64,000 nucleotides of DNA, taken from contig NC_015731.1 of assembly GCF_000219585.1 (NCBI RefSeq), positions 2,976,001-3,040,000 of the forward strand. Reading direction: 5' to 3'. Below, one piece after another: positions 58,737-64,000 of this stretch; the stretch's first letter is position 1; every line of letters begins with the position of its first letter. Both the position numbers and the translations under genes were made by a program. The notes under the pieces are model-generated. The model was not told the DNA's origin. It saw nothing but the letters and a program-made list of their open reading frames with translations, and did no database searches. Source of the DNA: Nitrosomonas sp. Is79A3 (GTDB lineage: Bacteria > Pseudomonadota > Gammaproteobacteria > Burkholderiales > Nitrosomonadaceae).

Positions 58737-59855
58737 ATGAAACGCAGGGATTTTATTAAATTAATTGGATCAGGTGTACTGACTTTTCCAATTTCGTCCT
58801 TAATGGCCTCGCAACAGTCGGCACAATCGACAGATTTTAGTAATTGGACCAGCTATCGTCTGTCCTTTCAGGTCGACCTACCGGATAAAGGTAATTCTGC
58901 TCGATTATGGCTCCCACTGCCGGACACCAACGATCCCGGTTTTCAATTTACTCAAGGTAGTAACTGGAGCGGCAATGCCACAAAAGCTTCATTTTCCACC
59001 ATCGGCACAAGTGCCTTTCCCATATTTAAAGCAGAATGGCAAGGAAAACAAAAGAGCAATCAGCGGCATATCACGGTCAGTTGCATTGTAAAAACTTCCA
59101 ATCATTCCTTTGATCTTGACCATTACCCTGCGAGCAAGAATGCTGCACTGCCCAATAGCATCAAGAATTACCTTAACCCAACCCACCTAAAACCAACGAA
59201 TGGCATTGTACGTGAAACCGTACATTCCATCATAAAGGAAAAAAATGCCGCAACGACCTTGGAACAGGCAAGAGCTATCTATAATTGGGTTATAGACAAT
59301 GGACAATATGATGAAGGAACTCGTGGACGCGGGCGAGGCGACGTTAAATCAATGCTTGAAAAAAACGATTTATCCGGAAAATGCGTTGATCTAAACTCAT
59401 TGTTTGTTGCGCTTGCAAAAGCAGCCAATATTCCCGCACGCAACCAATATGGCATTCGCATCAACGAATCAAAATTACACCCTTGTATCGGGCAATACGG
59501 TGACATTAGTCAATCCCAGCATTGCCGGGCAGAATTCTTTCTAGCCGGTCGCGGCTGGATACCGGTAAATCCAGCTGATGTTCTACAAGTATCAAAATTA
59601 GAAAACCTGCCTCTGAATGATTCGAAGATTGTTCAGTTAAGGGAAAAATTTTTTGGTACTTGGGAAATGAACTGGTTGGCATTCAATCACGCTGAAGACT
59701 TGTCACTAAACCCTGCAAGTAATACCAGCAAGTTACCATTCTTTATGTTCCCTCATGCTGAAATAGACGGAAAAACGTTGGATAGCTTAGATCCTGAGAG
59801 TTTTTCATACAAAATAACCTCAGCTGAGCTGATAGGAACCGGCGCTAAGTTTTAG
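58737..59855 (+). CDS. Tat-exported transglutaminase-like protein
   Basis: A 372-residue protein with a twin-arginine signal (MKRRDFIKLIGSGVLTFPIS). After an N-terminal beta-rich domain the transglutaminase-like papain fold spans about 175-285, with Cys216 in SGKCVDLN, His262 in QHCRAEFF and Asp281 in NPADV as the probable triad. Such proteins act as peptidases or cross-linkers outside the cytoplasm. No partner gene is adjacent. Confidence 0.85.
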   Translation: MKRRDFIKLIGSGVLTFPISSLMASQQSAQSTDFSNWTSYRLSFQVDLPDKGNSARLWLPLPDTNDPGFQFTQGSNWSGNATKASFSTIGTSAFPIFKAEWQGKQKSNQRHITVSCIVKTSNHSFDLDHYPASKNAALPNSIKNYLNPTHLKPTNGIVRETVHSIIKEKNAATTLEQARAIYNWVIDNGQYDEGTRGRGRGDVKSMLEKNDLSGKCVDLNSLFVALAKAANIPARNQYGIRINESKLHPCIGQYGDISQSQHCRAEFFLAGRGWIPVNPADVLQVSKLENLPLNDSKIVQLREKFFGTWEMNWLAFNHAEDLSLNPASNTSKLPFFMFPHAEIDGKTLDSLDPESFSYKITSAELIGTGAKF

Positions 59856-60029
59856 ATATAGTTAGCTGCTGAAGTAAAGTAAAGGACACATTTGAACTTG
59901 CAATTTACAACACGAATGCTCAGGCACCCAAACTTGAGTCTGTTTAATCCCCTAATATGAATACATTCTACATATACTTCTTCAGAACTTGACACTTACT
60001 TTTCATTTATGTAGTCTGCGTCACACTTG

Positions 60030-60222
60030 CTTCAGGTGCCTTTAAGTTTTCTCCTTGAAGGTTAAACGGGAAGCTGGTGCGCTCTGATTAAATTCAGGCA
60101 ATGCCAGCACTGCCCCCGCAACGGTAATTGAGTTAACAATCTGCATCATGCCACTGTGCAACGACACGGGAAGGCGCAGATCTGGGATTTATTCCGCTCA
60201 TGAGTCCGGAGACCGGCCAGAA
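60030..60222 (+). promoter_or_regulatory. Cobalamin riboswitch
   Basis: The sequence carries the elements of the B12-binding riboswitch in order: GGTGCC at 60035-60040, TTAAACGGGAAGCTGGTG from 60062, GCCAGCACTGCCCCCGCAAC (the B12 box) at 60103-60122, CCACTGTG at 60151-60158, GGGAAGGCG from 60168 and AGTCCGGAGACCGGCC at 60203-60218. It lies about 150 bases before btuB. Binding of adenosylcobalamin would lower expression of the btuB-btuM-cobO-cobQ run. A weak stem (GATCAGC at about 60268 with GCTGGTC at 60289) after it could serve as the expression platform; no strong T tract follows. Confidence 0.95.
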
Positions 60223-60376
60223 GTGAACATTACTACGGTATTGCGGAGGGCAATCGGTGTCAATATGATCAGCTTTCATTTTCCAGGCTGGTCTGTTTGT
60301 CCATTCCAAATCTCCCTTCTGCATTCCTTATTTATTGAATTTATCAACGCGCGGGTGTGCGCGAAGGAATCAGATC

Positions 60377-62212
60377 ATGCAAAAATGCCGTTTACCGGCA
60401 GTGGCTGTGCTATGGCTTGGCACAGCATCAAGTGTGTTTGCAGCCACTGCAAATCATCAGGAAAAACCCGTTATTGTCACGGCCACACGCACGGCACAAA
60501 CTGCCGAATCTTCGCTGGCTTCAGTGACGGTCATTACACGCGCGGATATTGAGCGTCAGCAAGCGCGATCGATTCAGGATCTGTTACGCGGTGTACCCGG
60601 CGTGAGTATTTCCAATAGCGGGGGAGCTGGCAAGAGCACTTCGGTTTTCATGCGTGGCACTGAATCTGACCATATTCTGGTGATGATCGATAACATCAAG
60701 GTTGGCTCGGCCACATCGGGCGCGACTGCGTTTGAGAATATTCCCATTGAACAGATTGAACGAATTGAGATTGTACGTGGCCCACGCTCCAGTTTGTATG
60801 GCTCTGAGGCCATCGGCGGTGTTATTCATATTTTCACCCGAAAAGGTGATAGTGGCGGTCTCAAGCCGAATTTTGGTTTTGGCGGCGGCACCTATGGCAC
60901 ATTGGAGGGCTCGGTGGGCTTGTCGCAAAGAGGTGCGCAAGGCTGGTTAAATATGAACGCCAGCGGAATCGGCACAAAAGGATTCAATGCTTGTACCGGT
61001 TCCGATACGGCAGGCTGCTTTACTCATGAGCCTGACCGGGATGGTTATCGCAATGTCGCGGGCAGCATGCGCGCAGGCTATCGGTTTCAGAATGGGCTGG
61101 AAATTGATGCCAGCTTCATGCATTCCGCGGGCAAAACCGAGTTTGATGGCAGTTTTGTCAATAAGGCTGTCTTGGCACAACAGGTCCTTGGCGGCACAGC
61201 ACGTTACTCCCCAGTAGATTTCTGGCGCATCAATCTGATTGCAGGCCGCAGCCGGGACGATTCAGACAATTTCTTGGGCACTGCCTTCCAAAGCCGGTTT
61301 AATACCATACGTGATACAGTTACCTTGTTGAACGACTTTACTTTGGGCAAAAATCAATTGTTAACAGTCGGTACAGATTATCAAAATGATCACGTCAAAA
61401 GTACGGAAGCATTCATTGTCAACTCGCGCACTAATTGGGGCGCATTTGCTCAGCATCAGGCAACTGTCGCTAAGCATGATATCCTGCTGTCCCTGCGACA
61501 TGATGATAATCAGCAATTTGGCAGCCGAGTGACCGGTGGCGCTGGCTGGGGTTATCCGCTCACTGAGAATATTCGCCTGCTGGCCAATTTTGGCAGCGCT
61601 TTTAAATCCCCCACATTCAATGAACTGTATTTTCCCGGCTTTAGTAACCCGAATTTGCGTCCGGAAGACTCACGCAGCTACGAATTCGGCACTCGCGGCA
61701 AAGCGGATTGGGGAAATTGGTCGTTGAACGTTTATGAAACCCATATTCTCCATTTGATTGCTTTTGACGCCAATACCTTCGCACCCGCCAATATTGATCA
61801 GGCACGCATACGCGGATTTGAAGGCGTAATCAGCACACAAATTAAAGGCTGGCAATTCAATACGAACCTGTCATTGCTTGACCCAGTGAATCGTTCATCT
61901 GAGTTAAATCGAGGTAATATACTGCCACGGCGCGCTGAACAATCATTTCGGCTGGATGCCGATCGTCAGTTTGGGCAATATTATAAATTGGGTGCCATGC
62001 TTCTGGCCGAAGGCGAGCGTTATGATGATCTGGCCAATACCCGTAAACTGGACAGTTACGTCAAATTTGATCTGCGTGCTGAATATATCTTGAACAAACA
62101 TTGGCGCTTGCAGGGACGTATTGAAAATTTATTTAATGAACGCTATGAAACAGCTGCATTCTTCAATCAACCAGGGCGGAATTTCTTTGCCATGGTACGT
62201 TATCAACCTTAA
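60377..62212 (+). CDS. btuB: TonB-dependent vitamin B12 receptor
   Basis: Outer-membrane receptor for cobalamin. From the ATG at 60377 the protein has 611 residues: signal peptide (LPAVAVLWLGTASSVFAAT), TonB box PVIVTATR at 31-38, plug domain (SIQDLLRGVPGVSISNSGG, RIEIVRGPRSSLYGSEAIGGVIHIFT) and a beta-barrel ending in an aromatic-rich strand (NFFAMVRYQP). The chosen ATG follows AAGGA by 8 bases; a longer frame starts at 60335. The riboswitch upstream confirms B12 as the likely ligand. Confidence 0.95.
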   Translation: MQKCRLPAVAVLWLGTASSVFAATANHQEKPVIVTATRTAQTAESSLASVTVITRADIERQQARSIQDLLRGVPGVSISNSGGAGKSTSVFMRGTESDHILVMIDNIKVGSATSGATAFENIPIEQIERIEIVRGPRSSLYGSEAIGGVIHIFTRKGDSGGLKPNFGFGGGTYGTLEGSVGLSQRGAQGWLNMNASGIGTKGFNACTGSDTAGCFTHEPDRDGYRNVAGSMRAGYRFQNGLEIDASFMHSAGKTEFDGSFVNKAVLAQQVLGGTARYSPVDFWRINLIAGRSRDDSDNFLGTAFQSRFNTIRDTVTLLNDFTLGKNQLLTVGTDYQNDHVKSTEAFIVNSRTNWGAFAQHQATVAKHDILLSLRHDDNQQFGSRVTGGAGWGYPLTENIRLLANFGSAFKSPTFNELYFPGFSNPNLRPEDSRSYEFGTRGKADWGNWSLNVYETHILHLIAFDANTFAPANIDQARIRGFEGVISTQIKGWQFNTNLSLLDPVNRSSELNRGNILPRRAEQSFRLDADRQFGQYYKLGAMLLAEGERYDDLANTRKLDSYVKFDLRAEYILNKHWRLQGRIENLFNERYETAAFFNQPGRNFFAMVRYQP

Positions 62213-62225
62213 CAAGGAGTTAAAT

Positions 62226-62810
62226 ATGTTGACTTTATCCACCCGCAATCAAATGGCTATCGGATTGTTACTTGTGTTATTGATGATTCTCACCCGCAGC
62301 CATCACTTTGCCTCGGTACATAATCTGGCAGATGCCTCTTGGGCCATTTTCTTTCTGGCCGGAGTCTATCTGCGTTCTGCATGGCCATTACTGGGTTTCT
62401 TTGCTTTGAGCTGGTGGCTGGACTTTGCAGCTTATACTTGGGGCGGCGTCAGTGATTTTTGTATCACACCGGCTTATGTGTTCCTGCTACCGGCTTATGC
62501 TTCGTTATGGCTGGCTGGCCGCTGGTACGCCAAGCAATACCAATTTACATGGCATACCGTAGCGCCGCTTTCTCTCAGTGTCATAGCAGGTTTAATTCTG
62601 TGTGAATTATTTTCCAGCGGCGGCTTTTATTTTTTCTCCGGTCGAATTGCGGAAACGTCCTTTAGCGAATTTGGCGAGCAAGTGATCAAATACTTCCCGC
62701 TTTATATCGAGACATTCGTTTTTTATTTGGGCCTCGCCATCGTGATGCATACGCTATTTACGTTGATTATTCAGCAATTCAATAATCCACGTAACACCAC
62801 AACGGGATAA
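62226..62810 (+). CDS. btuM: Cobalamin transporter BtuM
   Basis: A 194-residue inner-membrane protein with about six hydrophobic segments, related to ECF-type S components. Cys79 in GGVSDFCITPAY is at the place of the conserved cysteine (Cys80) of Thiobacillus denitrificans BtuM, which binds the cobalt of cobalamin and removes its cyano group. It has AGGAG 6 bases before the ATG at 62226; the longer frame from 62121 runs inside btuB. Position between btuB and cobO supports B12 uptake across the inner membrane, in place of BtuCD. Confidence 0.85.
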   Translation: MLTLSTRNQMAIGLLLVLLMILTRSHHFASVHNLADASWAIFFLAGVYLRSAWPLLGFFALSWWLDFAAYTWGGVSDFCITPAYVFLLPAYASLWLAGRWYAKQYQFTWHTVAPLSLSVIAGLILCELFSSGGFYFFSGRIAETSFSEFGEQVIKYFPLYIETFVFYLGLAIVMHTLFTLIIQQFNNPRNTTTG

Positions 62811-62814
62811 CGGT

Positions 62815-63420
62815 ATGGTTGATTCCGAGCGTTCTGAACGCCACCGCACACGCATGCAACGCAAAAAAGAAGTCATTGATGCGGCGATTGCACGTGCGGA
62901 TCGTGAACAAGGTTTACTGCTAATTCTCACTGGCAACGGCAAAGGCAAATCCAGTTCAGCATTCGGCATGATCGCACGGGCACTGGGTCATGGCATGCGC
63001 GTAGGCGTGGCGCAATTTATCAAAGGCCGCTCGGACACGGGCGAAGAAGCCTTTTTCCGTAAACAGGAGAATGTCATCTGGCATGTCTTAGGTGAAGGTT
63101 TTACTTGGGACACGCAAAATCTGGAACGCGACACGGAAACAGCACAGCGCGGCTGGGCCATCGTACAGGAAATGCTGCACGATCCAGCAATCGATCTAAT
63201 CGTGCTCGACGAACTGACCTATCCGCTCAAGTTTGGCTGGCTGGATTTAACCACGGTGCTGGGCGATCTGAAAAACCGCCCGCCCATGCAGCATGTCGTG
63301 ATTACCGGACGTAGCGCACCCGAAGCACTGTGCGAAGCTGCGGACACGGTTACTGAGATGACAGACATCAAGCACGCCTTTCGTGCCGGTATTCAGGCAC
63401 AGAAAGGCATTGACCTGTAA
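62815..63420 (+). CDS. cobO: Cob(I)yrinic acid a,c-diamide adenosyltransferase
   Basis: Adds the 5'-deoxyadenosyl group to reduced corrinoid, needed for both salvage and synthesis of adenosylcobalamin. The 201-residue protein has the Walker A-like GNGKGKSS at 40-47, [18 protein letters not shown], and [18 protein letters not shown], typical of the CobO/BtuR family. It starts 4 bp after btuM. In a B12 importer the enzyme would re-adenosylate imported cobalamin. Confidence 0.95.
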   Translation: MVDSERSERHRTRMQRKKEVIDAAIARADREQGLLLILTGNGKGKSSSAFGMIARALGHGMRVGVAQFIKGRSDTGEEAFFRKQENVIWHVLGEGFTWDTQNLERDTETAQRGWAIVQEMLHDPAIDLIVLDELTYPLKFGWLDLTTVLGDLKNRPPMQHVVITGRSAPEALCEAADTVTEMTDIKHAFRAGIQAQKGIDL

Positions 63421-63424
63421 CATC

Positions 63425-64000
63425 ATGACCACACAAACATTGATGGTTCAAGGCACCACTTCGGATGCGGGGAAGAGTATGCTGGTGACGGCATTATGCC
63501 GCTGGCTGGCACGTCAAGGTGTTAGTGTTGCGCCATTCAAACCGCAAAATATGGCACTCAATAGTGTTGTAACGGTTGATGGCGGAGAGATTGGTCGTGC
63601 GCAGGCAGTTCAAGCCTTGGCCGCTGGATTGGCACCGCATACGGATATGAATCCGGTATTGCTCAAACCCAATACAGATAAAAATGCGCAAATCATCATT
63701 CATGGTCATGCAATCGACAACATGGATGCTCGCGGATTTCATGATTATAAATCGATAGCACTGAAGGCAGCGCTCGAATCGCATTCGCGGCTCATCGAAA
63801 AATACGACAAGATTATTGTGGAAGGTGCCGGCTCACCGGTTGAAATCAATCTGCGTGCCAACGATATTGCAAATATGGGCTTTGCGGAAGCTGTCGATTG
63901 CCCGGTGATTCTCATTGCCGATATTGATCGCGGCGGTGTTTTTGCCCATCTAGTGGGCACACTGGCATTATTAAGCGAAAGTGAGCAGGCGCGCATCCAA
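63425..64000 (+). CDS. cobQ: Cobyric acid synthase (3' end cut by window edge)
   Basis: Amidates four carboxyl groups of adenosylcobyrinic diamide using glutamine. The 192 codons visible open [20 protein letters not shown] (P-loop-like motif 10-18), then [32 protein letters not shown] and [13 protein letters not shown], all typical of CobQ. The glutaminase domain lies beyond the window. It starts 4 bp after cobO. Presence of cobQ implies at least partial corrin-ring tailoring, not only salvage. Confidence 0.95.
   Translation, partial: MTTQTLMVQGTTSDAGKSMLVTALCRWLARQGVSVAPFKPQNMALNSVVTVDGGEIGRAQAVQALAAGLAPHTDMNPVLLKPNTDKNAQIIIHGHAIDNMDARGFHDYKSIALKAALESHSRLIEKYDKIIVEGAGSPVEINLRANDIANMGFAEAVDCPVILIADIDRGGVFAHLVGTLALLSESEQARIQ

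Noticed and set aside
62121..62225. Longer start for btuM inside btuB
   Set aside because: The extra residues are btuB sequence in another frame; a good AGGAG site supports 62226.

Overview
The window looks like chromosome of a betaproteobacterium. The gene order (str operon, argDFG, a gyrA-serC-serA-pheA-hisC-aroF-tyrA run), the AT-leaning codon use and the types of repeats fit a Nitrosomonas-like ammonia oxidiser. This is inference: no ammonia-oxidation genes lie in the window. I see no tRNA, rRNA, CRISPR array or prophage.

Layout. 1-4800 is the str operon on the minus strand (rpsL-rpsG-fusA-tuf-rpsJ, the last cut by the window edge), with a near-consensus promoter and a terminator-like hairpin in its leader. 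4863-8841 is a minus-strand argD-argF-argG-yajQ run. 9121-18272 is a plus-strand run from gyrA through serine and aromatic amino acid synthesis to tyrA. 18363-24127 holds a small membrane protein, a double-receiver protein and a 1343-residue CheB-CheR-PAS-GGDEF-EAL fusion. 24224-26960 holds a coiled-coil stress-type protein beside two complete insertion sequences, an IS1595-family element with an 8-bp target duplication and an IS630-family element flanked by TA. The IS1595 element sits exactly at the edge of a 142-bp inverted-repeat element that occurs again at 44.1 kb.

27.1-32.0 kb holds a DsrE-like gene preceded by a tiny abutting ORF, then a tightly coupled four-gene cluster: C39-type cysteine peptidase, RimK-type ATP-grasp ligase, GCS2-type ligase and N-formylglutamate-amidohydrolase-like enzyme. 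This looks like a system that makes or modifies a peptide or amide and then processes it. It is the best candidate for an uncharacterised pathway here. 32.1-45 kb is accessory: lipoprotein MsrB, PagL-like lipid A deacylase, an orphan TIR protein, DedA, HD-GYP, an exported beta-carbonic anhydrase, a VIT1-type transporter, DUF proteins, an ABC-2 exporter pair, a secreted TPR protein and a TetR regulator.

45.1-54.8 kb holds a four-repeat Ig-like protein, a TPR-acetyltransferase fusion, a His/Met-rich exported protein with a probable haem-binding membrane partner, and two convergent signalling genes (REC-EAL and a large hybrid histidine kinase). 55.2-57.9 kb is an exopolysaccharide start module (outer-membrane barrel protein plus glycosyl-1-phosphate transferase). 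58-59.9 kb holds a carboxylesterase and a Tat-exported transglutaminase-like protein. 60-64 kb is a vitamin B12 locus: cobalamin riboswitch, btuB, btuM, cobO and the start of cobQ.

Short palindromic repeats at 27.6, 33.2 and 41.8 kb share terminal arms, and two of them are almost identical.
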